DNA of 64,000 nt from Azophilus sp965220425 (GCA_965220425.1 OZ244830.1:3844001-3908000); one strand, 5' to 3'; numbered from the stretch's first letter, positions 50,915 to 59,868 are shown. The notes: generated by a model from the sequence alone, not told the origin. Translations and numbers: made by a program.

Positions 50915-51062
50915 GTAAGCGTTCGCTCGTCTTGTGTGCGTAGGGCGGAGAGATTGAAGGTAATCGGCCCCGATTGTGCCAGCCGGCATTGGCGGGCAAT
51001 CCCGGTGGCGCCGGACCCATGCGCGGCTGGACACATCGAACCGGCCGTGCTATATCGGGTGT

Positions 51063-52943
51063 ATGAATGGGCATTCGATAGCGGATTTTGTGGAATTGCC
51101 GGCGACGCCGGCGGTGGTTTCGATGCCGGGATCGGACGGCGGCGGCGGTCATTGGAGCGCGGAGTGTTGGCGGCGGGAGGTGATCGAGGCGCGCAGCCGG
51201 GCGGGCGCGCTGGCCGCCATTCACCGTCAGAACAAGGCGAAGCTGGAAGCGGCGCGGGCCGAGATTCGCGAGTTGCGCCGGCAGGCGAAGGAGCCGCTGC
51301 GGGCGGCGGCCGAGGCGGCGCGTTTGCGTCGGCTTCTCGAACAGATGTCGGTGGATCCGCGCCGGCGGTCGACGATCGCGTCGTTGCGCCAGGAGAATGG
51401 CGACCTGCGTCGCGAGCTGGAGGCGCTGCGCGAGGCGAATGCGGCCTTGCGGCAGGCCCTGGAGGGGCCGCAGGAGAGCGGTCGGCTGGCGCGTCGGATC
51501 GCGGCGTTGGAGCAGCAGCTATGCGCGTTGAAGGCGATGCGTTCGAACGCCGCCCGGCACCGTTTCGGTGATCGCAGCGAGCGGCTGGCGCGGGCCGCCG
51601 CGCCGCGCCGGCGGGGTCAGCAACCGGGCTGTCCGGGTCCTGGGCGGACGCCACGTGCGGCGCTTGAGGCGCGTCCCGAGATCCGGGAACTGCCGACTGC
51701 CGAGCGGAGTTGCCGGCAGTGCGGCCAGCCGTATGCCGCGCACGGATTTATCGAGTCCGAGCTCATCGAGATCCAAGTCGTGGCGCACACGCGGCGCCTC
51801 CGTCGGCAGCGGTATCGCAAGGTTTGCGGCTGCGCCGGGCCGGCCACCGTGGCCGCGCCCCCCGTGCCCCGCCTGTTTCCCCACACCGCCTATGGGATCT
51901 CGGTGTGGGCCACGCTGCTGCTGGAGCGCTTTGCGGGCCAGCGCCCCTTCCGCCAGATTGCGCGCTGGATGACGTGCCACGGCCTGCCGATCTCGCCGGG
52001 CACGCTGTGTGATCGCCTGGGCGATCTGGCGAGTTTGTTCGAACCGCTGTCGCAGGCGATCCGCGCGCATCTGGTGACCGCCCGGGTACTTCAGGGCGAC
52101 GAGACCTCGTGGCGGGTTCAGGACAGTCGGCGTGACGGTGGGGGGCGGCGCGCCTGGTTGTGGGTGGGTCGGAGCCGCGACGCCGTCTGGTTCCACATCG
52201 ACCCGGAGCGCAGCCGCAAGGCGGCGCTCAAGGTGTTCAAGGGCGCCCAGGTCGGCTCCATCCTGGTCAGCGACCGCTTCAGCAGCTACGTCGCGTTGGC
52301 GCGCGAACTCGGCCTCGTGCCGGCTGTCTGTTGGGCCCATGCCCGGCGGGATTATGTGGACTGCGAGGGGGCAGAGGACAATCCGTGGAAACGCGGCTGG
52401 CTTGAGCGGTTCGCCGAAATCTACCGGACCCAGCGCCGCCGGCTGCACCAGTACCGGCCCGGCCAGGACCGGCAGAGCCAGGACTTCCACGCCGCGCAAC
52501 AGGCGCTCACGGCGCAGGTGTCGGCGCTGTTCGCCGACGCTGAAGCGGAGCTTGCCGGCCGAACCGAGGGGGAGCCGCGGGCCGAGCCCCTGCGCCGCTT
52601 GCTCGAATGGCGCCAGGGGCTTGAGCGGTTCGTCGCCGATCCCGAGGTGCCGATCGACAACAACGCCTGCGAACGCAGCCTGCGAGCGCCGGTCATCGGC
52701 CGCAAGCTCAGCTTCGGCAACGACAGTTGGATCGGCGCGCGCCTGACGGCCATGCTGTACGGCGTCTTCGCCACCCTGAAGCGCAACGACATCGACCTCG
52801 ACCATTGGCTGCATGACTGGCTCACCGCCTGTGCCGAGGCGGGCGGACCGCCGACCGACCTGACGCCCTGGCTGCCCTGGTCGATGACAGCGACGGAACG
52901 TGAACGGTTGCAACAGCCGCGCGCGCCGCCCCGTCATGCCTGA
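51063..52943 (+). CDS. IS66-family transposase (TnpC-like)
   Basis: A 626-residue DDE transposase. An N-terminal coiled coil (LRQENGDLRRELEALREANA) is followed by RHRFGDRSERL (the IS66 'fGkrSE' box), a zinc-finger-like CRQCG..CGC segment, and the catalytic core: ARVLQGDETSWRVQDSRRDG (first Asp), SILVSDRFSSYVALARELGL (second Asp), VCWAHARRDYVD, and VPIDNNACERSLRAPVIGRK (Glu). ATG 51063 (MNGHSIADF) is chosen over the upstream in-frame codon because it follows the promoter-like end region. The 3' end overlaps the DruA-like gene by 8 bp. Confidence 0.9.
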   Translation: MNGHSIADFVELPATPAVVSMPGSDGGGGHWSAECWRREVIEARSRAGALAAIHRQNKAKLEAARAEIRELRRQAKEPLRAAAEAARLRRLLEQMSVDPRRRSTIASLRQENGDLRRELEALREANAALRQALEGPQESGRLARRIAALEQQLCALKAMRSNAARHRFGDRSERLARAAAPRRRGQQPGCPGPGRTPRAALEARPEIRELPTAERSCRQCGQPYAAHGFIESELIEIQVVAHTRRLRRQRYRKVCGCAGPATVAAPPVPRLFPHTAYGISVWATLLLERFAGQRPFRQIARWMTCHGLPISPGTLCDRLGDLASLFEPLSQAIRAHLVTARVLQGDETSWRVQDSRRDGGGRRAWLWVGRSRDAVWFHIDPERSRKAALKVFKGAQVGSILVSDRFSSYVALARELGLVPAVCWAHARRDYVDCEGAEDNPWKRGWLERFAEIYRTQRRRLHQYRPGQDRQSQDFHAAQQALTAQVSALFADAEAELAGRTEGEPRAEPLRRLLEWRQGLERFVADPEVPIDNNACERSLRAPVIGRKLSFGNDSWIGARLTAMLYGVFATLKRNDIDLDHWLHDWLTACAEAGGPPTDLTPWLPWSMTATERERLQQPRAPPRHA

Positions 52944-53850
52944 GCCCGCCGATGCGTTGGACGGCGTCCCCGCCGACCACGTCGTGTGCCACTATCACGG
53001 GCGCGACTTCACGGCCGCGGAGATGTGCCTGTTGCGCGCCTTGATCGCCAGTCCGCCGGCCCGGCACCGGGCCGCGTTGTCGCGCGCCTTCTGCGAGCGC
53101 ATCGCCTGGCTGCGGCCCGACGGTGGACTCAAGGACATGGCCGCTCGCGTGGCCATGCTCGCCATGCACCGCGACGGCTGGATCGCGCTGCCGCCGCCGC
53201 GCCGTCCCCGCTACCCGCCACGGCCCGTCAACCCGCAACTGAGCCAGCCGCCGCTACTGCCGCCGCCGGCCACTCTCGATGAGGCCCGACCCCTCCACCT
53301 GGTCCGCATCAGCGCACGCGACCGCCACGCCAGCGACCAGTGGAACGCTTGCGTCGCGGCCCATCACTACCTCGGCTACACCCCGCTGACCGGCGCCCAG
53401 ATGCGCTACGCCGCCTACGACCGCTTCGGCTGCCCCCTGGCCATGCTCGGCTTCGCCGCCGCCGCCTGGCATCTCGCACCCCGCGACCGCTTCATCGGAT
53501 GGTCACCCCAGACCCGACAACGCCACCTCGGCCAGATCGTCAACAACTCCCGCCTGCTCGTGCTGCCCTGGGCGCGCCTGCCCAACCTCGTCTCCCACCT
53601 GTTCAAACTCATCCGCGGCCGCCTCGCCGACGACTGGCAGGCCCAGTACCGCATCACGCCCGTGCTCATCGAAACCTTCGTCGAAACACCCCGCTTCACC
53701 GGAACCGTCTACCAGGCCTCCGGATGGCTCCCCGTCGGAACCACCCAGGGCCGGGGACGCCAGGACACCCACAGAAACCACACCCTGCCCAAAAAGAACA
53801 TCTGGCTCTTGCCCCTGAGCAAAGACTGGAAACGCATCCTCAACCGGTAA
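52936..53850 (+). CDS. DruA-like (DUF4338) protein carried by the IS66-type element
   Basis: A 304-residue protein of the DUF4338 family, whose named member DruA belongs to the Druantia anti-phage system. Blocks shared with the fused transposase at 15670-17988: HHYLGYTPLTGAQMRYAAYD, AAAWHLAPRDRFIGW, RHLGQIVNNSRLLVLPWAR, NLVSHLFKLIRGRLADDW, VLIETFVETPRFTGTVYQAS and TTQGRGRQD. The ATG at 52936 lies inside the transposase 3' end (8-bp overlap), so both are translated together. Because it lies within the terminal repeats, it is part of the transposon and not a defence island; any role in transposition is inference. Confidence 0.82.
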   Translation: MPEPADALDGVPADHVVCHYHGRDFTAAEMCLLRALIASPPARHRAALSRAFCERIAWLRPDGGLKDMAARVAMLAMHRDGWIALPPPRRPRYPPRPVNPQLSQPPLLPPPATLDEARPLHLVRISARDRHASDQWNACVAAHHYLGYTPLTGAQMRYAAYDRFGCPLAMLGFAAAAWHLAPRDRFIGWSPQTRQRHLGQIVNNSRLLVLPWARLPNLVSHLFKLIRGRLADDWQAQYRITPVLIETFVETPRFTGTVYQASGWLPVGTTQGRGRQDTHRNHTLPKKNIWLLPLSKDWKRILNR

Positions 53851-53895
53851 AACATCTACCCGTCAAACACAAGACGAGCGAACGCTTACGTTCAG

Positions 53896-54066
53896 CTTAG
53901 AGCCGGCACCGTTTCAGTCAACGACCTCGCGCGCAGCCGCCGACTCTATGAACGGTGGCTGGACTATGAAACGATCGAACAGGGCGAGATTGGGACCGCA
54001 GTCGCGGCCGCCGAGCCGCGGCCCTGGCGGCCAGGAGCGGTGCAATACAAACCTCAGCCCGCGTAA
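53896..54066 (+). pseudogene. VOC-fold (glyoxalase/bleomycin-resistance type) gene, 3' piece
   Basis: After the target duplication the frame reads RAGTVSVNDLARSRRLYERW, then LDYETIEQGEIGTAVAAAEP: the first beta-alpha-beta unit of a VOC-superfamily protein. It ends with a stop at 54064-54066 after PRPWRPGAVQYKPQPA, much shorter than a VOC protein (about 130-300 residues), so it is also truncated downstream. The 5' start lies at 49003, 4.9 kb away on the other side of the composite insertion. It probably belonged to the same GntR-controlled divergent pathway. Confidence 0.6.
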
Positions 54067-54835
54067 TTCTCCATGCTGAGGTTCATCCGGTAGTGAAACC
54101 GCTCCGGGTGATACTGGCAGTGCAGCAGGTCGACTACATCGCCGTTGTCGTCGAAGGATTGCCGTACCAGGGCCAATACGGGGTCTCCAGGCACCATTTG
54201 CAGTTGTTCGGCCACCAGCGGTGAAGCGGCCGAAGCGCTGAGGTACTGCTCGATGCGGCTGATGCGGTGGCCGTTCTCGGCCATGATGTCGAAGCGCGTC
54301 CGGCGCTCGATATTCTTCGCGGTAAACCCCTTGTCGATACCCCGGGTCCAGCTCTCGTAGTAGGCGAACGGCGTCTGTTCTTCGCTGAAGCGCACCCGGA
54401 TAACGTAGTGCATCCGCTCGTCTCCCGCATGCGCAGGTCGTCGACCACGGTCGGCGGCGGCAAGCGCTTTTCGATGTGCAGCACCTTGACCCTGGTGGTG
54501 CGCGACATGCTGGCGAGTTTTTCCAGCATGCCCACCTGGGGCGCTTCGACGTCCGAGACGGAAGGCTCGTAGACGACGTGGCTGCCCCTGCCACGCTGGC
54601 GTTTGATCAGGTGATCGGCGACGAGCAGGTCCATCACCCGCTTGGCCGTGACCCGGGAGACACCGAAGCCTTCGGCGAGTTCCGCTTCGGCGGGCAGCCT
54701 GGCGCCGTAGGCCAAGGCGCCGGAGAGGATGCGCCGTTTCAACAACTGGTAAAGCTGGTGGTACAGCGGAATGGGGCCATCCGCGCGCAGGGAACCGAGT
54801 TCAATCGGCGTGAACAGTTGTCCGATCCTGCCCAT
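54054..54835 (-). pseudogene. GntR/UTRA-family regulator with a frameshift
   Basis: The first 140 codons (from ATG 54835) give a GntR winged helix: PIPLYHQLYQLLKRRILSGA, then ELAEGFGVSRVTAKRVMDLL and DHLIKRQRGRGSHVV. At about 54420 the frame breaks; the UTRA ligand domain continues in the next frame (HYVIRVRFSEEQTPFAYYES, FTAKNIERRTRFDIMAEN, SPLVAEQLQMVPGDPVLALV) to a stop at 54054. One inserted or missing base in cgcatgcgggagacgagcgg would restore a protein of normal length (about 260 residues). Either a fresh pseudogene or a sequencing error. Confidence 0.75.
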
Positions 54836-54871
54836 CGAGCGTCCCGTCTTCCCGCGTGGCCTTCGGCTAGT

Positions 54872-55165
54872 TTAGCTTTCGGTAGCCAATGAAGCATCCG
54901 GCACCCAATCGGCTTCCAACCCGTGCTGCAAGCTGCGATAGGCGGCCTGGGAATCGAGCAGCGCCAACAGCATACGGGTCAATCGCTCCGGTTCCGGCGG
55001 TTGCCCGTTCCTGTCGAGGTACTGGGCGCGCAGCCAATACCAAGCCCGCCACAGGTGCGCGCCCGAAGTCTCCGGCGCCAAATCCGGTAACGCGCCGCCA
55101 TACCAGGGCACGTTGACGTTTGCGAACCGGACCCTTCGATCCCCCTCGGCAACGAGCCGGGCGAT
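54872..55165 (-). pseudogene. Unidentified protein, C-terminal fragment
   Basis: On the minus strand, ending at 54872, the frame reads RFANVNVPWYGGALPDLAPE, then SGAHLWRAWYWLRAQYLDRN and LTRMLLALLDSQAAYRSLQH. It looks like genuine coding sequence (amphipathic helices, clear third-position GC), but a start is not evident; upstream it runs into the polysaccharide-deacetylase remnant on the other strand. Family unknown to me. Confidence 0.35.
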
Positions 55166-55275
55166 GCGCAGGCAAACGGAGGCGGCTGGATCGTGAATGC
55201 AAGCTCGCCTCCCGGTAATGTGCCGACTTGAGGAGTGGTCTTCATTGAGGGCGGCAACCGGATGACTAATCGTTC

Positions 55276-55737
55276 ACCCGACGCGGCTCCATCAGCCTGT
55301 CCGTGGCGCTCTGCGAACACCACCCCGAAATCATCGAGCTTTGCAGAGAACGCGACTGGGAATTCTTCAGCCACGGCATCTACAACACCCGCTACGTCTA
55401 CGGCATGGACGAAGCTCAGGAGCGCAGCGTCATCGAGGACTCCGTGCGCACCATCGCCGAACACACCGGCCAGCGTTGCGCCGGCTACCTGGCGCCGGCA
55501 CTGACCCACACCGAGCGCACCCTGGATCTCTTCAGCGAAGCCGGCGGGCTCTATACCTGCGACCTGTTTCACGACGACCAGCCGACTCCCGTCAGGGTGC
55601 GCTCGGGCAAGCCCTTCGTGTCGGTGCCCTACTCCCTCGAACTCAACGACACCATGTCTACGTGGTGAACCGGATCGAACCGCGTCGTTACGGTGACACG
55701 ATCAAGCAGGCCTTCAAGCGCGCTGCCGGGCCCTGAT
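55276..55737 (+). pseudogene. Polysaccharide deacetylase (NodB-type) fragment, frameshifted
   Basis: Readable from RGSISLSVALCEHHPEIIEL through RDWEFFSHGIYNTRYVYGMD (the 'G.e..sHg..H' strand), SVIEDSVRTIAEHTGQRCAG and YLAPALTHTERTLDLFSEAG to PFVSVPYSLELNDTM. The catalytic Asp/His-rich N-terminus (TFDDG region) is missing. At about 55660 a frameshift leads into VNRIEPRRYGDTIKQAFKRA. It is N-truncated, frameshifted and probably C-truncated. Confidence 0.65.
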
Positions 55738-55972
55738 CCCGAAAATCGATGGCCAAAGGCCGGCTTCACCCATTGCAGCCGAGTCAGACCCGCACTTTCC
55801 GGGTATGGCCGAACGCCCACCGGAAGTTGATAATGGGCGGTCAGACCCCGCGGACGTGGAGTCGGGCTCGGGCGCACCGTTCACCCCTGGTGCGCGATCC
55901 GCCCGCGTCCGGAACTCGGGACAGGGAAAACCGGTGTCCGCGTTGCGCGGCGCGATTCAGGAAGGACGCATC

Positions 55973-58444
55973 TTGAGTACACGGGATTCGATCCTCGCCA
56001 AGGCGAGACGTTGGGAAAGCTTGAGCGATGCGGAGGCGTTGAGTCTTGCCGATTGCAAAGACACCGGCGCGCTGGCGGCCGTTGCCTCGCAATGGCGCGA
56101 TGCCGGGTTCCGCAACGTCGTCACCTACTCCCGCAAGATCTTCATTCCATTGACGCATCTCTGCCGCGATGTCTGCCATTACTGCACGTTCGCCCAGGTG
56201 CCGCGCAAGCTGAAGGCGCCCTACATGACCGTGGACGAGGTGCTGGACATCGCCCGCCACGGCGCCGCCCTGGGCTGCAAGGAAGCGCTTTTCACCCTGG
56301 GCGAGAAACCCGAGCTGCGTTACAAGGCCGCACGCGCTGGGCTCGAGGCGCTGGGTTTCGAGACGACACTCGACTACCTCCACCACGTGGCCGAACAGGT
56401 GCTGAACGAAACCGGGCTGCTGCCCCATCTCAATCCCGGAAACATGACCCCCGGGGAACTCCTCCGGCTGCGCCGCATCTCGCCGTCCATGGGCATCATG
56501 CTGGAGTCGGCGTCCGAGCGGCTCTGCGAGAAGGGCATGCCGCACCACGGTTCGCCCGACAAGGTTCCCGCCGTGCGCCTCAAGACCCTCGCCGACGCCG
56601 GCAAGGCGCGCATACCCTTCACCACGGGCATTCTCATCGGCATCGGCGAGACCCGGCGCGAGCGCATCGAGTCGCTGCTCGCCATCCGCGCCATCCACGC
56701 CGAGTACGGGCACATCCAGGAGATCATCGTCCAGAATTTCCGGGCCAAGCCGGAAACGAAAATGGCGCAGGCCCCGGAGCCTGACCTGCAGGAACTGATC
56801 TGGACCATTGCCATGGCCCGGCTGATCTTCGGGCCCCGCATGAGCGTCCAGGCGCCGCCCAACCTGAGCCCCGGGGTCCTGGGGCAGATCGTCGCCGCGG
56901 GCATCAACGACTGGGGCGGGGTTTCGCCGCTGACGCCGGACTTCGTCAACCCCGAAGCGCCGTGGCCGCACCTGGACGAACTCGCCCGGGAAACGGAGCT
57001 TGCCGGCAAGCATCTGCACGAGCGGCTGACCATCTATCCCGCCTACGCCCAGGCTCTTGAGACCTGGGTTGCCCCGGAGTTGCATCAGCGCCTGCTCGAC
57101 CTGCAGGATGCCGAGGGCTTGCCGCGCACCGACGATTGGTCGCCGGGCGAGCAGATCGACCCGCCGGAGCGGGACCTGCACGCGATACGGACGCCGCCGG
57201 CGAGCGTTTCCCCGGACGTGCAGGCGATTCTCGACAAGGCTGTGGAGGGTGAAGACCTCGCGGAGACGGAAGCGGTTCGCCTCTTCCAGGCCCGGGGCGA
57301 CGATTTCGCCGCGGTGACCCGGGCAGCGGATGCGCTGCGCGCCTCCGTCAACGGCGATACCGTCAGCTTCGTCGTCAACCGCAACATCAACTACACGAAC
57401 ATCTGCTACTTCAAGTGCCAGTTCTGCGCGTTTTCCAAGGGAAAGCTGTCGGAGAACCTGCGCGGCCGTCCCTACGACCTGTCCCACGAGGAGCTACAGC
57501 GGCGCACCGAGGAGGCCTGGTTGCGGGGCGGCACCGAGGTGTGCATGCAGGGCGGCATCCACCCCGAGTACACCGGCCGGACCTATATCGAGATCCTGAA
57601 GGCCGTCAAGGCGGCGGTGCCCGGCATGCACGTCCACGCCTTCTCGCCCCTGGAAGTGTGGCAGGGCGCCGCAACCCTGGGGCTGGACCTGGAAACCTAT
57701 CTGTCCCGCCTCAAGGAGGCGGGGCTCGGAACCCTGCCGGGGACGGCCGCCGAGATACTCGACGACGAAGTGCGGCAGGTGATCTGCGCGGACAAGATCA
57801 CCACCGCCCAGTGGCTCCAGGTGATGGAGGCGGCCCACGCGGTGGGATTCAGGACCACGTCAACCATCATGTACGGTCATGTCGAGCGTCCCGAGCATTG
57901 GGCGCGGCATCTGCTGCGCATACGCAACCTGCAGAAGCGTACCGGCGGTTTCACCGAGTTCGTTCCCCTGCCCTTCGTGCACATGGAAGCGCCCATGTAT
58001 CTCAAGGGACGGGCGCGCAAGGGGCCGACCTTCCGCGAGGCGGTCCTGGTGCACTCGGTGGCGCGGCTCGCCCTGCATCCGCACATCACCAACATTCAGG
58101 CGAGCTGGGTGAAGATGGGCCATGCCGGTCTCGCGGCCTGCCTCAACGCCGGCTGCAACGACCTCGGCGGTACCCTGATGAACGAGAGCATCAGCCGCGC
58201 CGCCGGCACCCGCCACGGGCAGGAAACCTCGCCGCGGCGGATGGCCGCCATGATCGAGGCCGCCGGCCGCCGGCCGCGCCAGCGCACCACCACCTACGCG
58301 GATGCGAGCCCGGAGCGCATTGCGGCGGGGCTCGCGGCGGGCGAACTGAGCGACATCGTCAATACGCCGGCCCGCAAGTACGAACGCAAGCGCACCGCGC
58401 CCCTGGTGCGGCCCGGCCTTGCCGAGCCGGTTGAAATTTCCTGA
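55973..58444 (+). CDS. fbiC: Bifunctional FO synthase (CofG-CofH fusion), coenzyme F420 biosynthesis
   Basis: Two radical-SAM domains in one 823-residue chain, as in FbiC: the CofG half with Cys-x3-Cys-x2-Cys in LCRDVCHYCTF and the CofH half with CYFKCQFCAFSKG. Further marks are YMTVDEVLDIARHGAALGCK, EALFTLGEKPE, FTTGILIGIGETRRER, PPNLSPGVLGQIVAAGINDW in the first half and NRNINYTNICYFK, TEVCMQGGIHPEYTG, HAFSPLEVWQG and GGTLMNESISRAAG in the second. The enzyme joins a tyrosine-derived unit to a flavin precursor, giving FO, the chromophore of F420. I place the start at TTG 55973 because AGGAAGGA stands 6 bases before it; the frame is open to 55805. It is flanked by debris upstream and an amidohydrolase downstream; no other F420 gene lies in the window. 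Confidence 0.93.
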   Translation: MSTRDSILAKARRWESLSDAEALSLADCKDTGALAAVASQWRDAGFRNVVTYSRKIFIPLTHLCRDVCHYCTFAQVPRKLKAPYMTVDEVLDIARHGAALGCKEALFTLGEKPELRYKAARAGLEALGFETTLDYLHHVAEQVLNETGLLPHLNPGNMTPGELLRLRRISPSMGIMLESASERLCEKGMPHHGSPDKVPAVRLKTLADAGKARIPFTTGILIGIGETRRERIESLLAIRAIHAEYGHIQEIIVQNFRAKPETKMAQAPEPDLQELIWTIAMARLIFGPRMSVQAPPNLSPGVLGQIVAAGINDWGGVSPLTPDFVNPEAPWPHLDELARETELAGKHLHERLTIYPAYAQALETWVAPELHQRLLDLQDAEGLPRTDDWSPGEQIDPPERDLHAIRTPPASVSPDVQAILDKAVEGEDLAETEAVRLFQARGDDFAAVTRAADALRASVNGDTVSFVVNRNINYTNICYFKCQFCAFSKGKLSENLRGRPYDLSHEELQRRTEEAWLRGGTEVCMQGGIHPEYTGRTYIEILKAVKAAVPGMHVHAFSPLEVWQGAATLGLDLETYLSRLKEAGLGTLPGTAAEILDDEVRQVICADKITTAQWLQVMEAAHAVGFRTTSTIMYGHVERPEHWARHLLRIRNLQKRTGGFTEFVPLPFVHMEAPMYLKGRARKGPTFREAVLVHSVARLALHPHITNIQASWVKMGHAGLAACLNAGCNDLGGTLMNESISRAAGTRHGQETSPRRMAAMIEAAGRRPRQRTTTYADASPERIAAGLAAGELSDIVNTPARKYERKRTAPLVRPGLAEPVEIS

Positions 58445-58477
58445 ACGCCGGCCAGGCGCAAACTTGAATTCAAACCC

Positions 58478-58591
58478 TTACGGCCCCGGCGCCGATGCCG
58501 ATTTCGCCCATTCCGACCGGGTGACGCCGGCGTTCTGGTGCATCGAGAAAGACACGCCGGAGCCCTGACGCGCAGGGAACAGTGTTTTCAT
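58478..58591 (-). CDS. Small ORF after the amidohydrolase gene
   Basis: ATG at 58591, 37 codons (MKTLFPARQGSGVSFSMHQN, then GVTRSEWAKSASAPGP), 41 bp beyond the end of the amidohydrolase gene on the same strand, with a GGGGGAAA stretch upstream as possible ribosome site. It may be the truncated start of a lost operon gene. No family recognised. Confidence 0.3.
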   Translation of the reverse strand: MKTLFPARQGSGVSFSMHQNAGVTRSEWAKSASAPGP

Positions 58592-58632
58592 GGAAGTTTC
58601 CCCCGTGTCTACGGCAACCCGGTGGATGCGCT

Positions 58633-59868
58633 TCAGAAGCGGGTCAGCGCCGCAACGTCCGGCTGGTTCCGGTAGCGCCCGGGCACGTCGAATCCGAACA
58701 CCCGCGCCGCGTTCAAGCCCAGAACCCCGGCGCGCTCCGCGTCCGAGAGCTGCCCCATGGTGCGCTCGATCGCCTCGGCCGAGTGCGGCCAGGTCCCTTC
58801 GTGGTGCGGGAAGTCGTTGGCCCACATGAAATTGTCCATCAGGCCATGCTCCCGGGCGACATCGAGACCGGCCTTGTCCTCCTGGAAGGTGGCAAAGCCG
58901 TGCTTCTTGAAGTATTCGCTGGGCAGCATCTCCAGCTTCGGGCGCACGAACATGTGGTGCTTCAGGTAGGCTTCGTCCATGGCCTGAATTGCCCAGGCCA
59001 CCCAGCCGATGCCCGCTTCAACGCTGCCGAACCGGAGGCCGGGGAACTTTGCCAGCACTCCCGATGCGCACAGGTTCGCCAACGGCTCCATTGTCTGCGA
59101 CAGCGAGTGCACCACGTAGTTGATGACCGCGCCGCCATTGCCCCTGGAGGCGCGCGGATCGCGGCCCGTGGACACATGAAAGGCGATCGGCAAATCGACC
59201 TCCTGGATTGCGGCCCAGAGCGGGTCGCATTCCGGCAGGTTGTAGTTCAGGTGAGCGTGGTCGGGCGCTCCCCACACCGGCTTGCAGGGCAGTGAGAGCC
59301 CTCGGAACCCGAGCGCCGCGCATCGCTGTATTTCGGCCATGGCGCCGTCCATGTCCGCCGGGGCGATGCACGCCATGGGCGACAGCCGGTCGTTGAAATC
59401 CCCGAACGTCTCCCACGCCCAGTCGTTGTAGACGCGGCACATCGCCTGGCTGAACATGGGGTCCGGCGTCGCCCAGATGGTCAGGCCCTTGTTCGGAAAC
59501 AGCAGTTCGGCATCCACGCCGTCGCGGGCGAGGTCCGCGATGCGTTCTTCCGGAGTCCTGCCGGCCCGGTTGCGCAAGCCGTCTTCGCCGTCGAACCGGA
59601 CGTTGCGCAGGCGTACGGGTCGGAAGCCCTCGGTCTTCTGATACTGCTTCCCGTCTTTACCCATCGACAGGGTGGGAACGCGGTTCCGGTACTTCCTGTC
59701 AATGCGCCTCCGCCAGAGATCGCCCGGCTCCTGGACATGGCCGTCCGCGGAAACGATGAAGAACTTGTCCGGGTCGTCAGGTCGCGCGGTGCGCGGCCAT
59801 CCGTCGGCGCCCGGCGTCTCGAGTCGCCACGCGTTGTTCTCGTCCGGGGCGGTATGCGTGCTCGTCAT
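58633..59868 (-). CDS. Amidohydrolase-family (ACMSD-like) metal-dependent hydrolase/decarboxylase
   Basis: A TIM-barrel enzyme of 411 residues, Amidohydro_2 branch, which includes decarboxylases such as ACMSD and gamma-resorcylate decarboxylase as well as hydrolases. The metal motif near the start is IVSADGHVQEPGDLW (Asp-x-His), followed by LARDGVDAELLFPNKGLTIW, GFRGLSLPCKPVWGAPDH, LPIAFHVSTGRDPRASRG (His), RFGSVEAGIGWVAWAIQAMD (Glu) and FMWANDFPHHEGTWPHS (Asp, with His nearby). Substrate unknown. It is convergent with fbiC; F420 dependence is not implied by the family. The start ATG at 59868 precedes a polar leader of about 35 residues and could be further in. Confidence 0.82.
   Translation of the reverse strand: MTSTHTAPDENNAWRLETPGADGWPRTARPDDPDKFFIVSADGHVQEPGDLWRRRIDRKYRNRVPTLSMGKDGKQYQKTEGFRPVRLRNVRFDGEDGLRNRAGRTPEERIADLARDGVDAELLFPNKGLTIWATPDPMFSQAMCRVYNDWAWETFGDFNDRLSPMACIAPADMDGAMAEIQRCAALGFRGLSLPCKPVWGAPDHAHLNYNLPECDPLWAAIQEVDLPIAFHVSTGRDPRASRGNGGAVINYVVHSLSQTMEPLANLCASGVLAKFPGLRFGSVEAGIGWVAWAIQAMDEAYLKHHMFVRPKLEMLPSEYFKKHGFATFQEDKAGLDVAREHGLMDNFMWANDFPHHEGTWPHSAEAIERTMGQLSDAERAGVLGLNAARVFGFDVPGRYRNQPDVAALTRF

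Larger units (their letters stand above)
50915..53889 (+). mobile_element. IS66-type element with DruA-like accessory gene (2975 bp)
   Basis: A perfect 23-bp inverted repeat, gtaagcgttcgctcgtcttg at 50915 onward and its complement at 53867-53889, bounds two overlapping genes: an IS66 TnpC-type transposase and a DUF4338/DruA-like protein. The usual small tnpA and tnpB genes are absent. The bases outside the ends (cccagtaa left, gttcagct right) do not form a target duplication; compared with copy 1 of IS1634, 64 bp of target are deleted. Confidence 0.87.

Noticed and set aside
50915..53889. A Druantia defence system because of the DruA-like gene
   Set aside because: No DruB-E-like genes (in particular no large helicase DruE) are nearby, and the gene lies inside transposon terminal repeats.
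55841..57487. 548-codon open frame antisense to fbiC
   Set aside because: The + strand carries both radical-SAM motifs; the antisense frame lacks any signature.
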